DNA from: JAPLST01 sp964397565
Lineage (GTDB): Bacteria; Auribacterota; UBA3054; JAPLST01
DNA: 64,000 bases
Assembly (NCBI GenBank): GCA_964397565.1
Contig: CAYNJC010000017.1
Location: forward strand, 31,071 to 95,070
Reading direction: 5' to 3'
The notes beneath the pieces were generated by a model. The model was not told where the DNA came from, searched no databases, and worked only from the letters and a program-made list of their open reading frames with translations. The position numbers and the translations under genes are program-made. Positions 23,742 through 34,000 of the stretch are shown piece by piece (within the stretch, counting starts at the first letter, position 1; each line of letters begins with the position of its first letter).

Positions 23742-26459
23742 ATGAAGTTGATTGCATGGGCGCTGGTCGGCCTGGGATTGAGCGTGAGTGCGCCGGCGGC
23801 CACACTGACACACACCTTCTCATTCGCGCGTGCGGCCCTCAGTCTGACCCCGCAGGCCGACGGCACCGCCGTGATTCTGGCCGCAGAAGCACGGCCGTGC
23901 GACACGCCTGGCGCGCCATGGTTGCCAGCGGCGTATCGCACGCTGTTGCTGCCGGCCGGCGCGCGCGTGACCGCCGTGCATTGCGTCAGTGATGAAGCGC
24001 TGCTACAGACCGGCATCACGGTCGCACCCGCCCAGCCGCCGCAGCGCCGCAATGCGCCCAAGGCCGCCGTGACACCGGCACGCGCCGAGGCCTATGCGCG
24101 CGATACGCTGATGCCGCAACAGCAGGCGCAGTATCTTGAGACACAAACCATGCGCGGCTATACGCTGGTGGCGTTGCGCCTGAATCCGGTGCGCTACAAC
24201 GCGGCGCAACGCGTGTTACATTTCGCGTCCGAGCTACGGGTGACGATCGAGTATGAGGTGACCACGCCAGCCGCGATGTCGGCGCGCAATCTGGAGGTCT
24301 TCGGCGCCATGGCGCGCGGCATGGCGGCCAATCCGCAGTTGGCCGAGGCACGTCCCCAGACGATGCGCCTAGCTCCGCGCAATGCCGTGGATTATCTGAT
24401 CATTACCTCACAGGCGCTTTCGAATGCCTTTGCCGCCCTGGCTGCGCAGCGCGCCGGGCGCGGCCTGTCTACCGCAATCATGACTGTCGAGGCCATCACC
24501 GCCGCCTATCCTGGTATGGATACCCAGCAGAAAATCCGCAACTGCATCACCAATTTTGTCTATGGCAAGGGCACCCTCTTTGTCGTGCTCGGCGGCGATG
24601 ACACCGTCGTGCCGGATCGCGACTGTTATGTCACCGGTCCTGAACTTGAATCTCAAATGCCGACCGATTTATACTATTCCGGTTTGGACGGCACCTGGAA
24701 CGCCGACGGTGATAGCAACTACGGCGAGACCAACGACGGCGTGGACATGGCTCCGGATGTGCTTGTCGGGCGGATACCCGTGCGCACCGCGCAGCAGGCC
24801 ACGGATTACATTAACAAAGTGATTGCATTTGAGAACAATCGCCCGACCGCACTGCTCGACAAAATGTTGCTGATCGGCACGGAGACGTGGGATACCTACA
24901 CCGGCACCGGTCGGCCGACCGATCTGCTGAACGACGGCCACGCTGAATTTCGCGCGGCCAACCACCCCAGTGTCAGCGATGCGGAGATCTGGGCGCGGCG
25001 CCTGTATCGCGACGGTATCACCCAGTACTGGCGCGCGGCCACGCTGTCGTGCTTTTTCGACACGCTGACCTCGTGGGACACGACCACCGCCGGGGATTAC
25101 GCGCAGACGGCCGCGAATGTGCAATCAAAAATGAATCTGGGCTGGGGCCAGGTCTTTTTCTCCGACCACGGCTATGAATCCGGCTGGGGCCTCGAAAGCG
25201 GCGATTACACGACCACGGAAGCCAGCACGCTCAACAATCGTGTCGTGCTGGTCTACACCGATGCCTGCCTGACCGGCCACTTTGATGGCAGCCCCGAGCC
25301 ATGTTTCAGCGAGGGTTTCTTGCGCAACGCCAACAACGGCACGCTGAGCTATATTGGCTGCAGCCGCTATGGTTGGGGCGAGCCCGGCAGTTGGGATGGC
25401 GGGGCATCCACGGTCTATGCCTACAAATTCTATCAGCGCCTGTTGCAGCCGCGCAGCGTTACCATCGGCCAAGCGTTTGCACAGCACAAAGCCGACATGG
25501 CGCCGCAATGCACCGTTGAAGGCGCCGAGCGCTGGATTCAATTCGGCCTCAATTTGCAGGGTGATCCGGCGATCCAGTGGGGCCTTGTTGAAAGCAACAA
25601 GCCGCCGGTCTTGGCGCATATCGGCAACAAGGCTGTGTTGGCCGGCTCACTGCTCCAATTTCCCGTCAGCGCCCAAGACACTGTTGATGGCGACACCATC
25701 ACGCTACAGGCCGCACCCCTGCCGGCCTGGGCTGCCTTTGCCGTGGTCAGTAACAAAGGCACCGTCAGCAGTGAGTTCAGCGGTGTGCCACCACAGCCCG
25801 GCATGTATGATCTGGTCTTCATCGCCCAGGATAAGGACGGCGCAACCAGCGAGACCGTGCGGGTTGTGGCCGGTGCAACGGGGTTGGCGTCTGCGCTCTT
25901 GATTTCTCAATATGGCGAAGGCAGCAGCGGCAACAAATTCATCGAGCTCTACAACGGCACCAGCAATGCCATTGACCTCAGCGGCTATGTTGTGAAGCAG
26001 CAGATGAACGGTGCCGGTGCGTTCGCCAATGATTTGACCTTGAGCGGGGTTTTGACCGCCAGCCACACCTATGTGATTGTCTGCAATCAGGCCAGCGACA
26101 GCTTGCGCGCCAAGGGCGACTTGGTCACCGGCAGCTTGTGTCTGCAATTCACCGGCAACGACGCCATCGGCGTGTTCACCACCGGCGCCACGTTGCTTGA
26201 CGTGGTCGGCGAGCAGAACAGCAGCGCCAACTGGGGGCGCGACCTGACACTGTGCCGCCGGCCGGAAGTGCACCAGCCCGCGCCGGTATATGCCGCCGTA
26301 GAATGGGACGTTTTGCCCAGCGATGATTGGGATGATGTCGGCCAGCACATGCTTGTTCCGGAGCCAGGTCTGCTTGTGGGCGGCCTGCTGGGCGGCTGGC
26401 TGTGGTTGCGCCGGCGCGGGCCTTCTGCCGGTGGCCAGCGGTGTTTTGTGCAGCACTGA
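23742..26459 (+). CDS. secreted C25 (gingipain-type) cysteine protease with lamin-tail domain and PEP-CTERM
   Basis: A 905-aa exported protein. A signal peptide is followed by a propeptide-like region, then from about residue 215 the C25 domain: YLIITSQALSNAF, FVVLGGDDTVVPDRD, MAPDVLVGRIPVRT, His476 in FFSDHGYESGW and Cys509 in VYTDACLTGHFDG, the expected His/Cys dyad. An Ig-like stretch follows, then a lamin-tail domain (about 720-800, KFIELYNGTSNAIDLSGYV). The C-terminus VPEPG, a hydrophobic helix and RRR form a PEP-CTERM sorting signal, so the enzyme is probably processed by an exosortase and kept in the envelope. Gingipain relatives degrade proteins outside the cell or mature surface proteins. 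Confidence 0.85.
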   Translation: MKLIAWALVGLGLSVSAPAATLTHTFSFARAALSLTPQADGTAVILAAEARPCDTPGAPWLPAAYRTLLLPAGARVTAVHCVSDEALLQTGITVAPAQPPQRRNAPKAAVTPARAEAYARDTLMPQQQAQYLETQTMRGYTLVALRLNPVRYNAAQRVLHFASELRVTIEYEVTTPAAMSARNLEVFGAMARGMAANPQLAEARPQTMRLAPRNAVDYLIITSQALSNAFAALAAQRAGRGLSTAIMTVEAITAAYPGMDTQQKIRNCITNFVYGKGTLFVVLGGDDTVVPDRDCYVTGPELESQMPTDLYYSGLDGTWNADGDSNYGETNDGVDMAPDVLVGRIPVRTAQQATDYINKVIAFENNRPTALLDKMLLIGTETWDTYTGTGRPTDLLNDGHAEFRAANHPSVSDAEIWARRLYRDGITQYWRAATLSCFFDTLTSWDTTTAGDYAQTAANVQSKMNLGWGQVFFSDHGYESGWGLESGDYTTTEASTLNNRVVLVYTDACLTGHFDGSPEPCFSEGFLRNANNGTLSYIGCSRYGWGEPGSWDGGASTVYAYKFYQRLLQPRSVTIGQAFAQHKADMAPQCTVEGAERWIQFGLNLQGDPAIQWGLVESNKPPVLAHIGNKAVLAGSLLQFPVSAQDTVDGDTITLQAAPLPAWAAFAVVSNKGTVSSEFSGVPPQPGMYDLVFIAQDKDGATSETVRVVAGATGLASALLISQYGEGSSGNKFIELYNGTSNAIDLSGYVVKQQMNGAGAFANDLTLSGVLTASHTYVIVCNQASDSLRAKGDLVTGSLCLQFTGNDAIGVFTTGATLLDVVGEQNSSANWGRDLTLCRRPEVHQPAPVYAAVEWDVLPSDDWDDVGQHMLVPEPGLLVGGLLGGWLWLRRRGPSAGGQRCFVQH

Positions 26460-26496
26460 TGCAGCAACAACCAACTCCGTGATTCTGCCCTTATCC

Positions 26497-26525
26497 TTGC
26501 TTTTTTTATGTGATTTTCGTACAGT
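26497..26525 (+). promoter_or_regulatory. sigma70-like promoter of the first giant PEP-CTERM gene
   Basis: TTGCTT (26497-26502), 17-bp spacer, TACAGT (26520-26525), 98 bp before ATG 26624. The paralogous gene has TTGCTT-17-TATACT at the same distance. Confidence 0.45.
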
Positions 26526-26623
26526 AGACCGATGTACCGTTCGTGTTTGGCACGTGTTCGGCGGTCATAGTTCGGTAACTTCTGGGTTGATGGATCGTTA
26601 ACCATTTGATGTGGAGCCGCAAC

Positions 26624-29600
26624 ATGAAGTGCGGTCTTTTTATTTTCGTTGTGCTTAGCACTTTCTGCGTCAGTTGTGCAGCTAGTGCGGTCGTCATTTG
26701 CGGCGAAGGCTTCAACCAGGCCACGCTTCCCGCGGGCTGGTCGCTTTCAAATGCGACGCAGTATTCATCGGCGGTCACGGCCAATGCAAAAACGTCTCCG
26801 CCGAGCATTGACCGCTTTCCTTATCTGCAAGATTTCAATGATACAAGCGCATGGCCACCGACAAGCGCACAGCCACCAAGCGGGTGGAGCATCATTGACA
26901 ACCTGAACATGAATAGACCGTGGACTCTGAACACAAGGTGGGAAGCCCCGAATTATGCCGGTGGCAACGGTGCCTGCGCTCTTGCTTCCTCGGTGTCGAT
27001 TGCCAACGCCATGGACACCGAATTGCGCGTCACGTTTGATTTTTCGGGTTTGACCAAACCGTTACTAAAATTCATCACCGCCTACGCTGATCACAGCATT
27101 AACGACAGCGCCCGCACCCAAGTCAGCACCAATGGCGGCACAACGTGGGTACCATTGGCCAACTGGACCACCGATATCAGCCCGGATGGTCCAGGCAGCA
27201 ACATTGTCTTCGATTTGCAGGCGTGTGCCGGCCAGCCCAATGTCATCCTGCGCTTCTGGTATGTAAGCGACTATGATTATTTTTGGGAAGTGGACAATGT
27301 CTATGTTTTCGACAATGTGCCGAATGTATTTTTCCAGCCCGACAAACAGAGCGGCATTGGTTGTATTGGCGTGACAGTTCCCTATCGTCTGTCCGTCGAA
27401 AATTCAACGGGCAGCGACCGTGGTTTCAACTTTCAGTATGACAGTAGCTGGCCGGTCAACGGCCCGAGCTCGTCCGGCGTGCTGGGCAACGGCGTTATCA
27501 CCAACATCACTGTCGGCGTGACGGTGCCACTCACCGCGTATCAAGGGCAAGCCTGCACCACCACCGTGCGCGCCATTTCAACGGATGGCAACTATACTAA
27601 TATCGCCCAACTGATTACTGCGTGCACGTGGGTGAACAATATTCTCTACGAGCCCTTCAACAACGGACTGAACGGCTGGACGAATTATTATGGCGGACCA
27701 CAGGTGGGGGGCTGGTATCTTTTATACTCCGGCGGCATCGCGCACGGCAAGTTCGATGGCGTAACCAACTGGCTGGTCTCACCTGCCATTAATCTTACCG
27801 CGCTTGGTCTGGATACCCTTGACGTACAGTTCTGGTTTGGCTGCTATGTTAACATGATCAATGTCGAAAGTGTCTATCTCTCGACCGGCAGCCGGAATCC
27901 GGCCGACGGTGACTTTGTCAAGCTGGCGGACATCGAATCCAAGCCGGGCTACGCGTATTTGAACTATGCCAATCTTTTGGCATATGCCGGCAGCAATCCG
28001 GTCTATTTTGGCATTGCATATCTCAGCTCGAATGATTGGCAAGCGATTCGCGACTTCCGGATTACTGGCGCGAAAATCGGCATTAATAATGCCATGCTGT
28101 TGGGCCCGCCAACGCTGCCAACCATGACTAGTTACGGCAGCACGCCAGCTGTCACGGGCGGCATATATTACGCCGACGAAACGGGGACCAATGGCCCGGC
28201 CCCATTCACGATCGCCCAGCTTGGTTTTGGCCCGACCGGCACCATGGATTTGGCCCTGTGGACTTGGTTTGACGCAGCCTATAGCGGTCACGACGACATG
28301 TATGACTTGTTTACCTGTGCACCGCAATTGACCATCGCCGGTCCGCTTAACTATTGCTATCGCTTCCGGCGCGGCAGCGCCGCATGGGTGTATGCCGACT
28401 TGGACGGCAGCACCAACGGTTTCGCCTTTGACAAGGTCGGTGTGATCACGGTCAATATGTTGCCGCCACGGGGCGCACTGCTGCGCAATCAGACCATTAG
28501 TGCCGATTGGGCCTTTGCGCCTAGCTCCTTTGCGAATCCGAGCAATGTGCCGCCGATCTATTGGGAAACTGCCGATGATATCAGTTTGCCCTACGATGCC
28601 CACATCAAGTCTGTGTGCATGGCCGGTGTCTACTGGAATGCGGGCCGGCAGGGACTGGAAGATGGTTTTTGGCTGCGCATTTACAACAACGCCGTGACCA
28701 ATCCGGGCACGCTGCTCTATCAACAATATGTGCCCGGCTATGCCTGTGAGCAACTGATCGGTGTGGACGCCTATGGTTACCATGACTACAAATATCAGGT
28801 GGATCTCAATGCACCATTCCTAGCCAAAATTGGCAACACTTATTGGGTCTCGCTGCAACAGGAAACGCGCAACGGCACCTTCTGGTCGCTGCTCGACTCG
28901 CCCGATGCGATACGCGGTCTCGATGCTTGCTATCGTGGCACAAACGCTTGGTTGCGGGTGACGAAGCGTGATGGTAGTGGCGTGGATCTCGGCATGGAAG
29001 TCTACGGTGACGCAACCAATGCGGGTTTTGTCGTCGGCACGGTACGCACTACGGATACGCTGCTACCGATCGCCAATGCACAGGTGATGATTACCAATGA
29101 TAGTTATATGTACAGCGTAGCAACTATTACCGACGGTACGTATGTTATCCAAGCGCCGGCTGACACGTATGACGTCACCGTCACCAAGGGGAATTATCTG
29201 CCAGCAACGGCTGCGGGTGTGGTCGTCACCGCCGACCAGACCAACACACAGGACTTCTTACTTAAGGGTTCGCAGTTGTTCGTCAGCCCGACCAATATTA
29301 CGCGCATGAGGATGGCCGGGCAGATGATAATGACCAATCAACTGGTGCTGACCAACAGCGGCCCGCTTACGGTGAATGTTAGTTTGGCGCTGGCGCAGTG
29401 GGGCTACACAAATGCCGTACTGACCACCTCTTTTGCTTGTGCACCGCGTTGCCCGATCCGGATCGGCGCGCCGTCACCGCACACGACGGCGGTGCCGGCG
29501 GTGCCAAGCAAGACCTGCTATGGTATCAACAATTACCAGACATCCAGCACGGTCAAACAGTTGTGGCAATTCACCACCACAACGCCCAGCACACCCGTGG

Positions 29601-30760
29601 TAACAACAATAAATCCAAGTGGTTGGATCTGGGGCGGCGATTTCATTGGTGACGACTATTCGACGTTTTATGCCCTGACGGACGACAATACGCTGATCAC
29701 AATCAACGTAGTGAACGGTGCCACTGCCGTCGTCGGCGCGGCGACGCCGTCGGCTGGTGCACAATGGTCGGGGATGGCCGCCGCCGGTGACGGCACGGTC
29801 TATGCCAGCGCGAACACGTATCCCGGTGCCGAACTGTATGCCATCAATCCCGCAACCGGCACTGCCACTTTGATTGGCACCATCACCAGCGCAAACAACA
29901 TTGGCGGTTTGGCCATCAGCCCCGATGGTGTTCTGTATGGTGTAGATGTGGCAGCTAATACCCTTGTGCAGATCAACAAAACCAGCGGAGCTGGCACGGT
30001 CATCGGCGCGCTCGGGATGGATGCGGTGTACGACTCGGCCATGGATTATGATGACGACGACAACATTCTCTATTTGGCCACATGCGATGCCAACACTGCC
30101 AATCAAGATTGCGTCCTCGTCACGGTCAACCCGACGACGGGTGCCACCAATGGCTATCTCGGCCTGCTGGGCAATGGCTTGACGGACATCACCGCGTTGG
30201 GTATTGTTTCTCGTGCGCCGCGCTGGGCGCGGATGACGACCAATGCGCTCTCGATTGCGGCGGGCGGGGTCGGGACCGTTGACGTCATCTTCGATGTCTC
30301 GATCGTCTCGAATTCGGGAACGTACACGGCTGAAGTGGATATCAGTGGCACGCATGTCAATCCACTGGCGCCGGTGCCGCTCAAGCTGATCTTGGGCACC
30401 GACCCGGTCATCAGCGCGCCTACATCGCTCGACTTTGGCGATGTGCAGCTTGGCCAAACCAACAGCGCCAAGCTGATTGTCGGCAATATTGGTGCTGGCA
30501 TGTTGACTGGTGAAATCTTTGGCGTGACTGCGCCGTTTGGCATCATCGGTACTGCCAACTACCACATCCCGGCTGGCGTTACGGCAACGCAGACGTTGTT
30601 TTTCACGCCGCCAATGGAACTGGCCTATACCAATACGGCCGTGTTGACCGGCGGTGGCGGGGCAACCGTCACCCTGGTTGGCGGCGGCATCCCCGAACCC
30701 GTGTTCGCGCTTTGTCTGTTCGGTTTGGCGCTGTTGACGCGGCGCAGGTACTCCGCCTGA
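26624..30760 (+). CDS. giant PEP-CTERM surface protein, copy 1 (internally deleted paralogue)
   Basis: A 1378-aa secreted protein. GGAG seven bases before ATG 26624 sets the start; signal peptide to about residue 27. In order: a short N-terminal segment (FNQATLPAGWSLSNAT), a jelly-roll/MAM-like adhesin domain (PYLQDFN ... WEVDNVYVFD), a second such domain (GWTNYYGGPQVGGWY), a carboxypeptidase-regulatory-like domain (ANAQVMITNDSY), a propeller-like region (GTVYASANTYPGAELYAINP) and an ASH/choice-of-anchor domain (SLDFGDVQLGQTNSAKLIV). It ends in PEP-CTERM (IPEPVFALCLFGLALLTRRR). Against copy 2 it lacks about 240 residues after SNAT. Likely an envelope or matrix protein; no catalytic motif was seen. 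Confidence 0.8.
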   Translation: MKCGLFIFVVLSTFCVSCAASAVVICGEGFNQATLPAGWSLSNATQYSSAVTANAKTSPPSIDRFPYLQDFNDTSAWPPTSAQPPSGWSIIDNLNMNRPWTLNTRWEAPNYAGGNGACALASSVSIANAMDTELRVTFDFSGLTKPLLKFITAYADHSINDSARTQVSTNGGTTWVPLANWTTDISPDGPGSNIVFDLQACAGQPNVILRFWYVSDYDYFWEVDNVYVFDNVPNVFFQPDKQSGIGCIGVTVPYRLSVENSTGSDRGFNFQYDSSWPVNGPSSSGVLGNGVITNITVGVTVPLTAYQGQACTTTVRAISTDGNYTNIAQLITACTWVNNILYEPFNNGLNGWTNYYGGPQVGGWYLLYSGGIAHGKFDGVTNWLVSPAINLTALGLDTLDVQFWFGCYVNMINVESVYLSTGSRNPADGDFVKLADIESKPGYAYLNYANLLAYAGSNPVYFGIAYLSSNDWQAIRDFRITGAKIGINNAMLLGPPTLPTMTSYGSTPAVTGGIYYADETGTNGPAPFTIAQLGFGPTGTMDLALWTWFDAAYSGHDDMYDLFTCAPQLTIAGPLNYCYRFRRGSAAWVYADLDGSTNGFAFDKVGVITVNMLPPRGALLRNQTISADWAFAPSSFANPSNVPPIYWETADDISLPYDAHIKSVCMAGVYWNAGRQGLEDGFWLRIYNNAVTNPGTLLYQQYVPGYACEQLIGVDAYGYHDYKYQVDLNAPFLAKIGNTYWVSLQQETRNGTFWSLLDSPDAIRGLDACYRGTNAWLRVTKRDGSGVDLGMEVYGDATNAGFVVGTVRTTDTLLPIANAQVMITNDSYMYSVATITDGTYVIQAPADTYDVTVTKGNYLPATAAGVVVTADQTNTQDFLLKGSQLFVSPTNITRMRMAGQMIMTNQLVLTNSGPLTVNVSLALAQWGYTNAVLTTSFACAPRCPIRIGAPSPHTTAVPAVPSKTCYGINNYQTSSTVKQLWQFTTTTPSTPVVTTINPSGWIWGGDFIGDDYSTFYALTDDNTLITINVVNGATAVVGAATPSAGAQWSGMAAAGDGTVYASANTYPGAELYAINPATGTATLIGTITSANNIGGLAISPDGVLYGVDVAANTLVQINKTSGAGTVIGALGMDAVYDSAMDYDDDDNILYLATCDANTANQDCVLVTVNPTTGATNGYLGLLGNGLTDITALGIVSRAPRWARMTTNALSIAAGGVGTVDVIFDVSIVSNSGTYTAEVDISGTHVNPLAPVPLKLILGTDPVISAPTSLDFGDVQLGQTNSAKLIVGNIGAGMLTGEIFGVTAPFGIIGTANYHIPAGVTATQTLFFTPPMELAYTNTAVLTGGGGATVTLVGGGIPEPVFALCLFGLALLTRRRYSA

Positions 30761-30861
30761 TCTGTCTTCTCGGCGCGGCGATGTTGGTGAGGGACCTCAC
30801 GCTCACCGGCGTCGCCGCAAGCCAACTTGCGGATGCACGCGCACGTCTGCTGGGCGCGCGG
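30757..30861 (+). pseudogene. remnant of a C39-like peptidase gene
   Basis: The plus-frame translation contains LGAAMLVRDLTLTGVAA followed directly by ADARARLLGAR. The intact C39-like protein encoded after copy 2 has FCAAALVGTASPTGVAA and, some 50 residues later, PDAHARLLGAR. The remnant therefore carries the signal-peptide region joined to a downstream piece, with everything else lost. It occupies the same place after copy 1 as the intact gene does after copy 2. Confidence 0.6.
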
Positions 30862-30885
30862 TGCTGGATTTGGGATTGTTCTTCT

Positions 30886-30914
30886 TTGCTTTTTTCCCCG
30901 ACATTTGCTATACT
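30886..30914 (+). promoter_or_regulatory. sigma70-like promoter of the second giant PEP-CTERM gene
   Basis: TTGCTT (30886-30891), 17-bp spacer, TATACT (30909-30914), 97 bp before ATG 31012. The leader between them is conserved with the first copy from GGTCATAGT(T/C)CGGTAACTT onward. Confidence 0.5.
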
Positions 30915-31011
30915 ACCGCATTCATGATGTCCCGCTGGCAAGTATGCAGCGGTCATAGTCCGGTAACTTTTCGGTTGATGGATCGATAACCATTTGATTG
31001 GAGTCACCACG

Positions 31012-34000
31012 ATGAAACGCAGCTTTTTCACTCTCATTGTTCTTGGTCTTCTCTGTGTCAGTCGTGCAGCCAGCGCAGCCGTCATCCTCAGTGAAGGCTT
31101 CAACCAGGCCACGCTTCCCGCGGGCTGGTCGCTTTCAAATGCGACGCCGGTCACCTTCGTGACCAGCAGCACGTATCCAACAGCCGTGCCTTACGAAGGC
31201 ACGCACTTTGTGAGGTTTAACTCGTTCAGTGTGTCGTCCGGCGTCCGCTCGCAGCTTGCCTCACCCAGCATGTCAACGGTTGGCAAGTCTGACATCAACG
31301 TCGTCTTTGCCTGGTATCGCGACACCGGTTATGCCAGCAACTGGGACCGCGTCTATGTACAGTACTCGATCGACGGCACGACCTGGGCCGATGTCGCCAT
31401 GTATCCGCGCACCAACACCGTCAACGGTTGGACCCTGCAAACCTGCCCGCTGCCGGCCGACGCGACCAATCAGCCGAATCTGCGCATTGCGTTTCTGTTT
31501 TGGTCGGCGTATGGCAACAACTGTTATCTTGACGCGGTCCAGGTTAAAGGCACGGCGCCCGGCGAAGTGGACCCGCCCGTCAATTTCTCCGCCAGCGCAG
31601 CCAGCAAGACGCAGATCAACCTGGCATGGCAAGCCAATGCCGCCGGTGACGATGTCATAGTCGCCTCGAACGGCGTGGCCACGTTTGGTGTGCCGGCCAA
31701 CGGCACGAGCTATGCCGTCGGCACCGCGCTGCCGGGCGGTGGTGTCATCATATACAAAGGCAACGGCCTGGTGTACCCCTGCGACAACTTGACGATGGAC
31801 ACGCGCTATTATTATTCTGCCTGGTCGGTCAATGCGGTGACGACGTATTCGCCGGCCGTCACGGCCAACGCGCAAACGTTCGCGCCGGCCATTGACAGCT
31901 TTCCCTATCTGCAGGACTTTAACGGCGCCTGGCCACCCAGCGGATGGAGCGTCATTGACAACCTGAGCGCCGGTGGCACATGGGATTTGAACACGACCTG
32001 GAGTCGCCCGAACTATGCTGGCGGCAACGGCACCTGCGCGGATGCCGACTCGGATGCGTTTGGCGATGCCATGGACACCGAATTGCGCGCCACCTTTGAT
32101 TTTTCGGGCTTGACCAAGCCCGTCTTGAAATTCATCACGTCCTACAACGATTATAGCAGCTACGACAGCGCCCGCACCCAAGTCAGCACGAATGGCGGCA
32201 CAACCTGGGTCACCCTGGCCAATTGGACGGTCGACATAGATCCGAATGGTCCGGGCAGCAACATCGTCTTCAACCTCGAGGGCTTCGCCGGCCAGCCCAA
32301 TGTCATGTTGCGTTTCTGGTATGTGAGCGATTGGGATTGGTGGTGGGAAGTGGACAATGTGTATGTCTACGACAAGCTGCCGAACGTATACTTGGAGCCG
32401 ACCAAGCAGAGCGGCGTGGGCTATCTTGGCGCCGCAGTCCCCTATCGCCTCTCGGCCGAGAACGCGACCGGCGGCGGCCGCGATTTCAATTTCCAGTATG
32501 ACAGCATCTGGCCGGTCAACGGCCCGAGCTCATCCGGCATCCTCGGTGATGGCGTGACCACCAACATCGTGGTCAGCGTGACCGTGCCACTCACCGCGTA
32601 TCAAGGCCAGGCCTGCACCACCACTGTACGTGCCGTCTCAAGCGATGGCACCTTCACCAACACGGCCCAGTTGATCACGTCGTGCACGTGGGAGAAAGAC
32701 TTTTTCTACGAGGCCTTCACCACGTGGCCAAACGGCTGGACCAATTACTATGGCGGACCGCAGGTGGGCGGCTGGTATCGTGATGCATACTACGGCGCCG
32801 CCGCGCACGGCAAGTTCGCGGGCGCAACCAACTGGCTGGTCTCACCCGCCATTGATTTGACCGGGCCTGGTCTGGATTCCCTCGAGTTGGCGTTTTTGTT
32901 TGGTTGCACCGCCGACCTGGTCAATGTCGAAGGCATCTACCTCTCGACCGGCAGTCGGAATCCGGCCGATGGCGCCTTTGTCAAGCTGGCGGACATCGAA
33001 TCCGAAGCGCTCTACTGGTTCTGGAATTACGCCAATCTTCTGGCCTATGTCGGCAGCAACCCGGTCTATTTGGGCATTGCGTATCTCGGCCCGAATGATT
33101 GGCAATTGGTCGACGAATTTCAGATTGCTGGCGCAAAAGTCGGCATTGACAATGCCATGCTGGCCGGCCCGCCGACGCTGCCGACCATCACCAGCTACGA
33201 CAGCACGCTGGCCGTCACCGGCGGCATGTCCTATGCCGGCGAGACGGGCGCGAGCGGTCCTGCGCCATTCACCACGGCCGAACTCGGCTTCGGCCCGACC
33301 GGCACGGTGCCCAACAGCGCGACGTGGACCTGGTTCCCCGCCGCGTATCTTGGCGCCGGCGGTGACTATGATCTGTACACCGCCGCACCGCAAGTGACCA
33401 TCGCCGGCCCGCTCAATTATTGCTATCGCTTCCGGCGCGGCACAGCGGCTTGGGTCTATGGCGACTTGGATGGCAGCACCAACGGCTTCAACCTTGACAA
33501 GGCCGGGGTGATCACGGTCAACATGTTGCCACCGCAAGGTGCGCTGCTGCGCAATCAGACCATTGGTCTCGATTGGGTAATTGGTCCCAGCTCATTTGTG
33601 GATCCGAGCAATGCGCCGCCCATCTACTGGGAAACCGCCGATGACCTTAACTTGCCCTACGATGCCCACATCAAGTCTGTGCGCATGGGTGGCATCTACT
33701 GGAATGCAGGCCGGCAAGGTCTGGAAGACGGCTTCTGGCTGCGCATTTACAACAACACCGTGACCAATCCGGGCAGCATGCTCTATCAGCAATATGTGCC
33801 CGGCTACGCCTGCGAGCAATTCCTCGGCGTGGACGGTAGTGGCCTCAATGACTACAAATATCAGGTGAATCTCAGTGCGCCATTCCTCGCCGTCGCCGGC
33901 AACACCTACTGGATTTCGCTCCAGCAGGAAACGCGCAACGGCACCTACTGGTCGCTGCTCGACTCGTCCGATGCGGTCCGCGGCCTCGATGCCTGCCAGA

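Noticed and set aside
30712..30927. 71-aa open frame as a real gene
   Set aside because: It starts inside the giant PEP-CTERM gene and only a middle part resembles the C39-like protein, so it was recorded as a pseudogene remnant.
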